64,000 nucleotides of DNA from Streptomyces sp. NBC_01463 (GTDB lineage: Bacteria; Actinomycetota; Actinomycetes; Streptomycetales; Streptomycetaceae). The notes below the pieces were generated by a model. That model was not told the DNA's origin and searched no databases. It worked only from the letters and a program-made list of their open reading frames with translations. A program made the position numbers and the translations under genes. The DNA is taken from positions 4,402,001 through 4,466,000 of the forward strand of contig CP109468.1 in assembly GCA_036227345.1 (NCBI GenBank), read 5' to 3'. Shown here piece by piece: positions 48,867 to 57,006 of the stretch (the first letter of the stretch is position 1; each line of letters begins with the position of its first letter).

Positions 48867-49370
48867 CATCCTCATGTCCGGGGGCGGCGCACACGGCGCG
48901 CCAGACGGCGCACGAACCGCGCACAGGCCCCCCACAGCTTCCCGGTCAGGCCCCCCTGGCCACCCACGCGTCCGGCCCTCGCGCCTCGCGTCCTCCCGAC
49001 GGCTCCGCCAGGGCTCCACAGGCGATGGAACATCAACCCGCCACCGGGGCAGCCCTATTGGACCCCCTGTCGACAGCGACGGCAAACGGTGACGCGGCTC
49101 GGCCGGACCGTTCGGTATCGGACAGAAGTCATCGGCCGGCCCCTTTCCGAATACGCCGTGGAACAGCCCACCGAAGAGATCTTCGAAGACGGTTCGAACG
49201 ATTTCCGGAAGGGGCATCAGAAAGCCGACCACCGGCCGACTTTGCACCGGCAGACTTTGCATGGCCGAAAAAGCTCACACCGATCCGACCACTCGGAAGG
49301 GATACGTCAGGGATCCGACAGCGCTCGGTAATGAAAACGGACCGAGAAGAACAGACAGAGATCAAGAACG

Positions 49371-49470
49371 GAAGCGACGCTCGCCGTCCCAAAGCGGCGC
49401 TCGCCGTTCAGTAGCGGCGCTCGCCGTCCCGTAACGACGCTCGCCGTTCAGTAGCGACGCTCGTCCCCGA
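49371..49470. repeat. Five tandem copies of a 20-base repeat
   Basis: Units at 49371, 49391, 49411, 49431 and 49451 follow GNAGCGRCGCTCGCCGTYCN. The second parts alternate CCGTCCC and CCGTTCA; the fifth copy degenerates. Each unit holds the near-palindrome AGCGNCGCT. The segment CGCCGTTCAGTAG recurs at the 3' end of the adjacent minus-strand gene (49489-49501), suggesting that the array grew by duplication of that end. Confidence 0.85.
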
Positions 49471-49493
49471 GCAGGCGCGGCGCCGCCCGCCGT

Positions 49494-50213
49494 TCAGTAG
49501 GCGAGCCGGCTTCCGCCGTCCGGGGCGCTGTTGCTCGCCTCGACCAGCGCGTCCAGAACCGCCCCCACATCCGGCAGCCACGGCGATGCCGCCGCACGGA
49601 CCGACGCCCCGCCGAGGCTCAGGCGTCCGATGCGCTCCGGCGCCCGCTCCCAGCGCACCTGCCCCGTGCCGATCTCGGACGGCGGCAGGACGAGATAGCC
49701 GCCCTCCCCGTGGAACCGCAGGGAGCTGGGCACCCAGTCCTGGGCGTGCAGCAGTTCGCCGAGCCGTTCAAGGGTGTACGGGGCCACCAGCAACGACCAC
49801 CGGGTCGGGGTCGCCACCACGGGGCCCAGTCGCAGCCCCATCCGGTCGAGTTCGGCCAGCGCCCTGGCGCCGGCCACGGCAGGCAGGCTCAGTGCGCACG
49901 GCGCACGCCCGCCCGTGGCCAGCAGGACCGGCGCGGTGGGCCGGTTCGTCCACCACCAGCGCACCATCCGGGCGTCGGTGGTCGCGGCGAGCAGTCCGGG
50001 ATCGAAGGGGTGCGCGCCGGGCACGGCGCACTCGGGATCGGGGCAGGCGCAGCCGCGGCCGCGGTCACCGAGGCTGCCGGCCGCCTGGAGTCCCGCCCCT
50101 GGGAGCACGGGCCACTGCCATGCGGTGGCACAGGTCAGGGCCGCGTCGAGCCGGGCGGTCCCGCCCCTGCGTCCGAACCGGAGCCTGCGTCGCCTTCCGA
50201 GGATCTCGCGCAT
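49494..50213 (-). CDS. Prim-Pol-like protein lacking catalytic residues
   Basis: A 239-residue relative of the primase/polymerase N-terminal domain. Layout matches the upstream Prim-Pol: N-terminal helix region, Cys patch (CACPDPECAVPGAHPFD), a domain core and GEGGYLVLPPSEIG in place of motif III. The Asp-x-Asp of motif I is replaced by CALSLP (106-111), and the Ser-x-His of motif II by PTRWSLLV. It is therefore probably inactive as a polymerase and may bind nucleic acid or nucleotide. The N-terminus is very basic (RRRRLRFGRR). The 20-base repeat array abuts its 3' end. Confidence 0.8.
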   Translation of the reverse strand: MREILGRRRRLRFGRRGGTARLDAALTCATAWQWPVLPGAGLQAAGSLGDRGRGCACPDPECAVPGAHPFDPGLLAATTDARMVRWWWTNRPTAPVLLATGGRAPCALSLPAVAGARALAELDRMGLRLGPVVATPTRWSLLVAPYTLERLGELLHAQDWVPSSLRFHGEGGYLVLPPSEIGTGQVRWERAPERIGRLSLGGASVRAAASPWLPDVGAVLDALVEASNSAPDGGSRLAY

Positions 50214-50253
50214 GAGCGCTCGTTCCTTTCCGTTGAACGCCGAGGGTCCACAT

Positions 50254-50285
50254 CACACCGCGTGTAGGTCACACCACGCGTGTAG
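50254..50285. promoter_or_regulatory. Paired CACACC(A)CGCGTGTAG repeats
   Basis: Two near-identical copies (CACACCGCGTGTAG and CACACCACGCGTGTAG) lie 41-72 bases upstream of the minus-strand Prim-Pol-like start. Each is itself partly palindromic (ACACGCGTGT-like). They are possible regulator sites for that gene. Confidence 0.4.
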
Positions 50286-50288
50286 ATG

Positions 50289-50305
50289 CTTACTTTGTGT
50301 ACATG
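50289..50305. promoter_or_regulatory. Motif CTTACTT-TGTGTACATG, copy 1
   Basis: CTTACTTTGTGTACATG recurs as CTTACTTGTGCGTGTACATG at 50720-50739, near the start of the phosphatase gene. The TGTACA core is palindromic, as in many GntR-type operators. The copies flank the whole divergent gap, so one regulator could control both genes. Confidence 0.45.
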
Positions 50306-50705
50306 CTCGTCGAGCCTGCGGTACGGGTGAATCGTCGGTACCGAGCGTGAGCTGTGCTGAGCCGAATCGAGCCGGTTCCGGTCGGGATCATGGCGAGGTG
50401 CAGGGCGCGTGCGGCGCCTGCCGTCCGTCGTGCGGCCTTGCCACTCGGGGGCGGGGCGTGGCCGTCACAAGTGAGGACGTCCGGGCCCGCTGCCAGGTTC
50501 CGGAGGCGGTCGGAACCGCCCCTGGTCATCTGCCGATCATCTACCGATTTACGTACCCAGCATGCCCGGAATGACGCTCCCTCTGGGACGTCACCCCGGG
50601 GGCAACCCCCGTCGAGCAGACCCAGTCGACCTCAAATGGCAGCCACGGGGTGCATTTTTTGGCCAAGTTAGTAGTCGCGTGGACACCACAAATCCCGTGG
50701 GGACA

Positions 50706-52193
50706 ATGCTGGACATCCCCTTACTTGTGCGTGTACATGTGGATGCACTGATAGCGGCGCAGAATGACATGGGGGTTTGCGATGCTATTCGACGAAACAC
50801 ACCAGTCGGAAAGCCGGCGACCATGAGCGCCCCACACCTGCCGAAAGTGGCTGGAATCGATCCCACAGTTCCGGTTTCGGCGCACACTGCCGGGCCTCTC
50901 TCCGAGGTGCCCGCAGCCCCCGGCGCCTTCATCCAGGACCGTCTGGCGGGCTGGGTCTCCGACCTCACCACGCTGCACGAGCTCACCGAACGGCTGGCCA
51001 GAACCAGCACCCTCGACGACGCCCTCCACGAACTGCTCGACGCCGGAGCGGCCCTGGTCGGCGCCCGCCGCGGACTGATCGTCTTCGAACCGTCGGACCT
51101 CCGCGGCCCCGTCAGCACCATCGGTCTCGGGCTGGCCCACGCGGAGCTCGGCCAGATCGAGACGGTGCCGCGCAGCGCGACCTCCTACGGCCGCATCCTG
51201 GAAGGTCTGCCCAACCCCGACGGCCCGCTGACCACCCCCGATCTGCTCGGCGACACCAGCCTGGACCCCCGCAGGCGCGAGGTCGCCGCCCGCCTCGGCT
51301 ACGCCGCCAGTTACGCGCTGCCGATCACCACCGATCGCACCGGACGGCTGGGCGCCGCGGTCTGGCTCTACGACGAACCCGCCGAACCGCTGGAGCGCCA
51401 GCGCCACCTCGCCGGCCTGTACGCCGGATACGCCGCCGAACACCTGGCCCGCCTGCTGGAACTGGAACGGGCCAGGACCGACGTCGCCACCATCGCCGAG
51501 GAGCTCCTGCCCAGCCGGCTGCCCCGCGTCCCCGGCGTCCAGCTGGCCGTACGCCATCACGCGGCACCGCAGAGCGGCAGCGACTGGTACGACGCGCTGG
51601 CCCTGCCGGAGGGGGCACTCGGTCTCGCCGTCGGCTCGGTGGGCGGTTCCGGACCCAGCGCCCTGGCCGCCATGGGACGGCTGCGCGCGGGTCTGCGGGC
51701 CTACGCGGTGATGGAGGGCGAGGATCCGGTCGCGGTCCTCTCCGACCTCGAACTCCTGATGCGGCTGACCGAACCGTCCCGATCCGCGACCGCGCTCTTC
51801 GCCTACTGCGAACCGGCGCGCCGCAAGATCCTCCTTGCCGGTGCCGGGCACACCCCGCCGCTCATCGTCGGCGACCGGCGCACCGAGTTCGTCGAGACCA
51901 CCCTCTCCGCCCCGCTGGGCATGCTGGCCTGCTGGGAGGCGCCGAGCGTGGAGATCGCCCCGGCGCCCGGCGAGACCGTGCTGCTGTACACCGACGGGCT
52001 GCTGCGCCGGGCCGGCGACTCGATGGACCGCGCGTTCGCACGGCTCCACTCGGCGGCGGCGAGCGTCCCGAAGGCGCTGCGCCACGACGCCGCATCGGTC
52101 GCCGACCATGTCGTGCGCACCGTGCTGCCCGGCGGGATCGACCAGGGCGACGACACCGAGGACGTGGTCCTGCTGGCGGCCCGCTTCGACTGA
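50706..52193 (+). CDS. GAF and SpoIIE-type PP2C phosphatase domain protein
   Basis: A 495-residue protein. A GAF sensor domain (about 80-245) precedes a SpoIIE/RsbU-like PP2C domain (about 270-495). Residues SDWYDALALPEG, LYTDGLLRR and DDTEDVVLLAARF are conserved, but the metal-binding Asp of the usual GDVxGHG is replaced: VGSVGGSG. Activity is thus doubtful. The start is uncertain. ATG 50706 gives an N-terminus (RVHVDALIAAQNDMGVCDA) I recall as conserved in Streptomyces. Its first 38 codons have low third-position GC and include a TTA codon at 50721, a bldA target. ATG 50823 is the alternative. Confidence 0.85.
   Translation: MLDIPLLVRVHVDALIAAQNDMGVCDAIRRNTPVGKPATMSAPHLPKVAGIDPTVPVSAHTAGPLSEVPAAPGAFIQDRLAGWVSDLTTLHELTERLARTSTLDDALHELLDAGAALVGARRGLIVFEPSDLRGPVSTIGLGLAHAELGQIETVPRSATSYGRILEGLPNPDGPLTTPDLLGDTSLDPRRREVAARLGYAASYALPITTDRTGRLGAAVWLYDEPAEPLERQRHLAGLYAGYAAEHLARLLELERARTDVATIAEELLPSRLPRVPGVQLAVRHHAAPQSGSDWYDALALPEGALGLAVGSVGGSGPSALAAMGRLRAGLRAYAVMEGEDPVAVLSDLELLMRLTEPSRSATALFAYCEPARRKILLAGAGHTPPLIVGDRRTEFVETTLSAPLGMLACWEAPSVEIAPAPGETVLLYTDGLLRRAGDSMDRAFARLHSAAASVPKALRHDAASVADHVVRTVLPGGIDQGDDTEDVVLLAARFD
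50720..50739. promoter_or_regulatory. Motif CTTACTT-TGTACATG, copy 2
   Basis: CTTACTTGTGCGTGTACATG matches copy 1 with three extra bases in the middle. It lies inside the phosphatase frame if ATG 50706 is used, or 83 bases upstream if ATG 50823 is the start. Confidence 0.4.
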
Positions 52194-52314
52194 GCCGCCC
52201 CGTACGGGCCGGTGCGGGAGCCCTCGCAGGTAAGAGGCCTTCCGGCCCTGGGCCCCCTTCCGTACGCCCGTACGATGGAGAGGGTCCAGTGTCGTATCAA
52301 GGAGAGTCGAAGTC

Positions 52315-53778
52315 GTGTCTGAGGAGCTCACCCCGGAGAACCCGGAGACCGAAGAGACCGAGCCGGTCAAGCAGCGGAAGAACGGCCTGTACCCGGGCGT
52401 CTCCGATGAGCTCGCCGCGAACATGAAGTCCGGCTGGGCCGACACCGAGCTGCACGGTCTGGAGCCGATCGCCCAGGCCGGCCACACCGCCGACCGCCGT
52501 GCCGCGCTCTCGGCGCGCTTCCCCGGCGAGCGGCTGGTCATCCCGGCCGGCCGGCTCAAGACGCGGTCCAACGACACCGAGTACGCCTTCCGCGCCTCCA
52601 CCGAGTACGCGTACCTGACCGGTGACCAGACCCAGGACGGCGTTCTCGTCCTGGAGCCGAAGGGCGAGGGCCACGAGGCGACCGTCTACCTGCTGCCGCG
52701 CTCCGACCGTGAGAACGGCGAGTTCTGGCTCGACGGGCAGGGCGAGCTCTGGGTCGGCCGCCGCCACTCCCTCACCGAGGCGGGGACCCTGCTGGGCATC
52801 CCGGCGAAGGACGTCCGCGAGCTGCCCGCCGCGCTGACCGAGGCCACCGGTCCGGTGCGTAACGTCCGCGGTCACGACGCGGGCATCGAAGCCGCGCTGA
52901 CCGACAAGGTCACCGCGGAGCGCGACGAGGAGCTGCGGGTCTTCCTCTCCGAGGCGCGCCTGGTCAAGGACGCGTTCGAGATCGCCGAGCTGGCGAAGGC
53001 CTGCGACATCACCGCGCGCGGCTTCGAGGACGTCGTGAAGGTCCTCGACAAGGCCGAGGCGACGAGCGAGCGCTACATCGAGGGAACGTTCTTCCTCCGC
53101 GCCCGCATCGAGGGCAACGACATCGGCTACGGCTCGATCTGCGCCGCGGGCCCGCACGCCACCACCCTGCACTGGGTGCGCAACGACGGCGCGGTGCGCT
53201 CCGGCGAACTGCTGCTGCTCGACGCCGGTGTGGAGACCAACGACCTCTACACCGCCGACGTGACCCGCACCCTTCCCATCGACGGCACGTTCACGCCGCT
53301 GCAGCGGAAGATCTACGACGCGGTGTACGAGGCGCAGGAGGCCGGCATCGCCGCGGTGAAGCCCGGCGCGGAGTTCCGCGACTTCCACGACGCCGCGCAG
53401 CGCGTGCTCACCGAGAAGCTGGTCGAGTGGGGCCTGCTCGGCGACCTCTCCGTGGACAAGGTCCTGGAGCTGGGTCTCCAGCGCCGCTGGACCCTGCACG
53501 GCACCGGCCACATGCTCGGCATGGACGTCCACGACTGCGCCGCCGCGCGGACCGAGTCGTACGTCAACGGAACGCTGGAGCCCGGCGTGTGCCTCACCGT
53601 CGAGCCCGGCCTCTACTTCCAGGCCGACGACCTGACCGTGCCCGCGGAGTACCGCGGCATCGGCGTCCGGATCGAGGACGACATCCTCGTCACCGAGGAC
53701 GGCAACCGGAACCTCTCGGACAAGCTGCCCCGGCAGGCCGACGAGGTCGAGGCGTGGATGGCCCGGCTCAAGGGCTGA
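52315..53778 (+). CDS. pepP: Xaa-Pro aminopeptidase (aminopeptidase P)
   Basis: A 487-residue metallopeptidase that removes N-terminal residues preceding proline. The N-terminal domain (about 55-230) is followed by the pita-bread catalytic domain. The metal ligands are in LLLDAGVETNDLYTADVTRT (two Asp), HGTGHMLGMDVHD (His), CLTVEPGLYF (Glu) and GVRIEDDILVTEDG (Glu). The first 40 residues are Glu-rich. It has a GTG start with AAGGAG 11-16 bases upstream. No signal peptide is seen, so it is cytoplasmic. The upstream phosphatase ends 121 bases before. Confidence 0.93.
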   Translation: MSEELTPENPETEETEPVKQRKNGLYPGVSDELAANMKSGWADTELHGLEPIAQAGHTADRRAALSARFPGERLVIPAGRLKTRSNDTEYAFRASTEYAYLTGDQTQDGVLVLEPKGEGHEATVYLLPRSDRENGEFWLDGQGELWVGRRHSLTEAGTLLGIPAKDVRELPAALTEATGPVRNVRGHDAGIEAALTDKVTAERDEELRVFLSEARLVKDAFEIAELAKACDITARGFEDVVKVLDKAEATSERYIEGTFFLRARIEGNDIGYGSICAAGPHATTLHWVRNDGAVRSGELLLLDAGVETNDLYTADVTRTLPIDGTFTPLQRKIYDAVYEAQEAGIAAVKPGAEFRDFHDAAQRVLTEKLVEWGLLGDLSVDKVLELGLQRRWTLHGTGHMLGMDVHDCAAARTESYVNGTLEPGVCLTVEPGLYFQADDLTVPAEYRGIGVRIEDDILVTEDGNRNLSDKLPRQADEVEAWMARLKG

Positions 53779-53814
53779 TCGACCCCCCGTTCCACGCGCC
53801 GGAGGGCGCCCCGC

Positions 53815-54387
53815 TCAGGACGCCATGAGCAGGGCGCCCTCCCGCCATTTCAGGACCTTGTCGAAGCTGACCACCGCGCCGCCCTGCCCCGGCCTGTTGC
53901 CGAAGTGGACGTGATCGGCGAGCTGCTCGATCAGACAGAGCCCCCGCCCGTCCTCGGCGGTGAGCGGCGGGTACTCGGCGTACTGCGGTCCGTGCGGCTG
54001 CTTGGACCCTGGCAGCGGAACCGCTTCGTCCGGCTGTGCGGCGGTGCGAAGCACACGCCTGGCGGGGAAGCCCGGTCCCGAATCAGCGACTTCGATACGG
54101 CACTTCTCGCCGTCCAGATACGCGGTGACCCGGTACTGCCCGCAGGCCGTACCGGACGGCTCCTCCCAGGCGTCCCAAGCGTCCCAGTCGTTCAGGACAT
54201 CGCCCGCGTCACCGTGCGCCCCGCCGTGCTCGACGGCGTTCGCGCAGGCCTCGCTCAGGGCGAGCGACAGGTCGAAGGAGATGTCCGGGTCCACGCCCGC
54301 GGATTCCATCGTGCCCAGCAGGAACCGACGGGCGAGCGGAACGCTCGCAGCTTCGCGCCGCAAATGGAGTGACCACCAGATGCTCAT
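53815..54387 (-). CDS. ATP-binding (HATPase_c_2) anti-sigma-factor-like protein
   Basis: A 190-residue GHKL-fold protein like RsbW/SpoIIAB. The N-box is LSEACANAVEHGG, with VADSGPGFP and DGRGLCLIEQLADHV as the ATP lid boxes. An acidic Asp/Trp-rich loop (LNDWDAWDAWEE) interrupts the fold after the N-box. ATG 54387 is chosen because AGGAGG lies 8-13 bases upstream. Proteins of this type phosphorylate anti-anti-sigma partners such as BldG; no partner is adjacent. Convergent with the aminopeptidase gene. Confidence 0.88.
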   Translation of the reverse strand: MSIWWSLHLRREAASVPLARRFLLGTMESAGVDPDISFDLSLALSEACANAVEHGGAHGDAGDVLNDWDAWDAWEEPSGTACGQYRVTAYLDGEKCRIEVADSGPGFPARRVLRTAAQPDEAVPLPGSKQPHGPQYAEYPPLTAEDGRGLCLIEQLADHVHFGNRPGQGGAVVSFDKVLKWREGALLMAS

Positions 54388-54644
54388 GCTCCAGCCTCCT
54401 GGCTGCGGCTCGACATACCGATACGTATTGCCGCCCGAGGCCGTTCGTAAGCACGGACGGGATGTGAGACCGCTCATTCGGCGGATACCCGCGCTCGCCA
54501 CACGTGTGCATCCCCGGCCCACAGAACCGTTCTGCCCCGTCAGTAACCAGTCCGAACAGGCCCGCGCGCGGGCATTCGGGCGGAAGGTGACCTTCCGGAC
54601 CTGCCGTACGGAGGGCGGGGCCTCAGTGCGATGATGTCCCGGCC

Positions 54645-55463
54645 ATGACTACGTCTGTGGGACGCGCCGGAGCCGGTATGCGGCTGCTGAGGGCCGCGGT
54701 GTTCGCCGCGGTCTGTGTCGCGTTGTCCGCTGCCGGGCACACCATGGCCGCCTGTGCGACCGTCCCCTGGTGGACGCTGCTCGCCGGATTCCTCGGAATC
54801 CTCGCGGTGGCCGTCCCGCTCGCCGGCCGCGAGCGCTCACTCCCGTCCATCGCCGCGGCCCTGGCCGGCGGACAGGTCGCCCTCCACACGTTGTTCGGCG
54901 TGGGGACGCACACCGCCGCGCCCCAGGCCACGGCCGGCGGTGACGACGCCCTGGTCCGGTTCGCGGCGAGCCTCGTCTGCGGTGCCGGGCCCGGTCAGCT
55001 CAACGCGGCCGACGCCCACCGCATCGTCACCACCGCGGGCATCGACCCGCAGTCGGTGGCCGACCAGGCTCACCAGCACATGGCGGCCGCCTCCTCCGCG
55101 ACGGCCGGCGGCACCGTCGCCGACGTCGTCGGAATGCTGCCGACCCTGCCCATGCTGCTCGGCCACCTGCTGGCCGCGCTCACCGCGGGCTGGCTGCTGC
55201 GGCGCGGCGAGATCGCCCTGTTCCGTATCGCCCGGCTGTCGGCCCACGGCGCCCAGCAGGTGGCGGCCGGGGCCCGGCTGCGGGCGCTGCGGGCCGCGCT
55301 CGTCCTCGTGGCCGCCCTGCGCGCCGGGCTTCCCGGCGGGCCGACGACCGGGCCGTGCACCCCCCGTACCGCCGTGGACGCGCCGTCGCCGGTCACCGGG
55401 GATCCGCTGCAGCACATGGTGATCAGGCGCGGGCCGCCTCCCGTACTCACCCTCGCAGCCTGA
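54645..55463 (+). CDS. Conserved membrane protein of unknown function
   Basis: A 272-residue protein with about four hydrophobic segments: LLRAAVFAAVCVALSAAG (about 14-31), LLAGFLGILAVAVPLAG (45-61), a shorter one near IAAALAGGQVALHTLFGVG and MLPTLPMLLGHLLAALTAGWLL (about 164-185). Between them is a polar loop of about 60 residues containing two His (HQHMAAAS), facing outside if the N-terminus is inside. The basic C-terminal tail is cytoplasmic-like. It lies 102 bases upstream of the copper cassette and may be part of it, but no copper motif is certain. Confidence 0.75.
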   Translation: MTTSVGRAGAGMRLLRAAVFAAVCVALSAAGHTMAACATVPWWTLLAGFLGILAVAVPLAGRERSLPSIAAALAGGQVALHTLFGVGTHTAAPQATAGGDDALVRFAASLVCGAGPGQLNAADAHRIVTTAGIDPQSVADQAHQHMAAASSATAGGTVADVVGMLPTLPMLLGHLLAALTAGWLLRRGEIALFRIARLSAHGAQQVAAGARLRALRAALVLVAALRAGLPGGPTTGPCTPRTAVDAPSPVTGDPLQHMVIRRGPPPVLTLAA

Positions 55464-55565
55464 CGCGACGCCCTCCACGCAAGAACGGAAGCGGTGTCGC
55501 GATGCCGTCGCGCACCCGCGCGCCGGAGCACCCTTCCTTCGTGCATCCGTGGAGTGATCCCTGCC

Positions 55566-56303
55566 ATGAACATTTCCCGCATCGCCCTCGCCGGCGGCGT
55601 CGCCGCGTCCACCGTGCTGATCCTCGCCGGTACGGCCTCCGCCCATGTCAGCGTCCAGCCGCAGGGCGAGGCCGCCAAGGGCGGTTACGCCGTCATCAAC
55701 TTCAAGGTCCCCAACGAGCGCGACGACGCCTCGACGACCAAGCTCGAGGTCAACTTCCCCACCGACCACCCGCTGGCGTCCGTCATGCCGCAGCCCGTAC
55801 CCGGCTGGAAGATCGACGTCACCAAGAGCAAGCTGGCCAAGCCGCTCGACATGCACGGCAAGAAGATCAACGAGGCCGTCTCCAAGGTCACCTGGACCGC
55901 GGACGGCGGCAAGATCGAGCCCGGCCGCTTCCAGCAGTTCCCGCTCTCCGTCGGCCAGCTCCCCGAGGACGCCGACCAGCTGGTCTTCAAGGCCATCCAG
56001 ACGTACGACAACAAGGAGGTCGTGCGCTGGATCGAGGAGCCGAAGGACGGGGCGGAGGAGCCCGAGAGCCCCGCTCCCGTACTCAAGCTGACGGCGGCCG
56101 CCGACGACGCGCACGGTGCCACCGCCGCCTCCGGTTCCGGCGCCGCCGACAAGGACGCCGCCGCGAAGGACAAGCAGACGACGGCTTCCGCGTCGTCCTC
56201 CTCCAGTGACACCACCGCCCGCGTCCTCGGCATCGTCGGCATCGTCATCGGCGTCGCGGGCGTCGCCTTCGGCGTCCTGGCCGGCCGTCGCCGCACCGCC
56301 TGA
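55566..56303 (+). CDS. YcnI family copper-binding membrane protein (DUF1775)
   Basis: A 245-residue exported protein. Signal peptide cleavage at ASA would expose His27 as the mature N-terminus (HVSVQP), as in YcnI proteins, where the N-terminal His forms a histidine-brace copper site. The DUF1775 core follows (GYAVINFKVPNERD, VMPQPVPGWKID, GRFQQFPLSVGQLPE), then a Ser/Ala/Asp-rich stalk and one C-terminal helix (VLGIVGIVIGVAGVAFGVL) with RRRTA inside. First gene of the run YcnI, Sco, PCu(A)C, CopCD and Dyp peroxidase; the Sco gene begins 50 bases later. Confidence 0.93.
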   Translation: MNISRIALAGGVAASTVLILAGTASAHVSVQPQGEAAKGGYAVINFKVPNERDDASTTKLEVNFPTDHPLASVMPQPVPGWKIDVTKSKLAKPLDMHGKKINEAVSKVTWTADGGKIEPGRFQQFPLSVGQLPEDADQLVFKAIQTYDNKEVVRWIEEPKDGAEEPESPAPVLKLTAAADDAHGATAASGSGAADKDAAAKDKQTTASASSSSSDTTARVLGIVGIVIGVAGVAFGVLAGRRRTA

Positions 56304-56352
56304 TCACCCCTGGCCCCACCCGTAATACCGACCCATCAGGAAACAGTGCTCC

Positions 56353-57006
56353 ATGGTTAAGAAGTCTGTGCTGGCCGCGGCGCTCGTCGCCGCGGCCGCG
56401 CTCACCCTGTCCGCCTGCGGCGGCAGTGACAACGACAGCAAGAAGCCCATCGCCGACGTGTCGGTGGAGGCGAAGACCCAGGCCGCGACGGTGCTGGACC
56501 AGCCGTTCACCAAGCCGAACCTCGTCCTGACCGACACGCACGGCAAGAAGTACGACCTGCGCGAGAAGACCAAGGGCAAGCCGACGCTCATCTACTTCGG
56601 CTACACGAACTGCCCCGACGTCTGCCCGCTCATCATGAGCAACATCGCCGTCGCCAAGAAGTCCCTCCCCAAGGCCGACCAGGAGAAGCTCCAGGTCGTC
56701 TTCGTCACCACCGACCCGGAGCGGGACACCCCGTCCTCCCTGGGCAGCTGGCTCAAGTCCCAGGACCCGTCCTTCATCGGTCTCACCGGCGACTTCCCGA
56801 CCATCCAGGCGGGCGCCCGGCAGATCGGCATCGGGATCGACGCACCGAAGAAGGAGAAGGACGGCACGATCGTCTCGATGCACGGTTCCCAGGTCATCGC
56901 CTTCTCCCCGAAGACCGACCAGGGGTACGTGCTGTACAGCGAGGACACCACGCCCGACGACTACACCAAGGACCTCCCCAAGATCGTCAAGGGGGAGAAC
57001 CCGTGA
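56353..57006 (+). CDS. sco: SCO1/SenC family copper chaperone lipoprotein
   Basis: A 217-residue lipoprotein. The lipobox is TLSAC (Cys22), followed by a thioredoxin fold with the copper-binding CPDVC (Cys87, Cys91) and His177 in SMHGSQ. Sco proteins deliver copper to cytochrome c oxidase and, in Streptomyces, to extracytoplasmic copper enzymes needed for development (GlxA), together with the neighbouring genes. Its stop overlaps the PCu(A)C start (GTGA), so the two are translationally coupled. Confidence 0.94.
   Translation: MVKKSVLAAALVAAAALTLSACGGSDNDSKKPIADVSVEAKTQAATVLDQPFTKPNLVLTDTHGKKYDLREKTKGKPTLIYFGYTNCPDVCPLIMSNIAVAKKSLPKADQEKLQVVFVTTDPERDTPSSLGSWLKSQDPSFIGLTGDFPTIQAGARQIGIGIDAPKKEKDGTIVSMHGSQVIAFSPKTDQGYVLYSEDTTPDDYTKDLPKIVKGENP

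Larger units (their letters stand above)
48704..49370. other. Long non-coding region with promoter-like and hairpin signals
   Basis: No convincing gene is present; open frames have poor third-position GC. It begins with two GTGAC/GTCAC inverted repeats (48706-48716 and 48728-48743), continues through an AT-richer segment with a promoter-like site and a hairpin, and ends in unusually purine-rich, lower-GC sequence before the 20-base repeat array. It could produce a non-coding RNA on the plus strand or carry long leader sequence. Confidence 0.4.
50214..50705. other. Divergent intergenic region between the Prim-Pol-like and phosphatase genes
   Basis: No gene is convincing. It holds two direct copies of CACACC-CGCGTGTAG (50254-50267 and 50270-50285) and the CTTACTT...TGTACATG motif at 50289-50305. 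The part after 50640 is AT-richer and probably carries the phosphatase promoter. Confidence 0.45.

Noticed and set aside
48822..49262. Minus-strand open frame of 146 codons in the gap after DUF5926
   Set aside because: Third-position GC and composition do not fit a Streptomyces gene, there is no ribosome site, and it covers the promoter-like and hairpin signals of the opposite strand.
49371..49470. Possible CRISPR array
   Set aside because: The 20-base units are directly adjacent with no spacers, and no cas genes are present; it is a simple tandem repeat.
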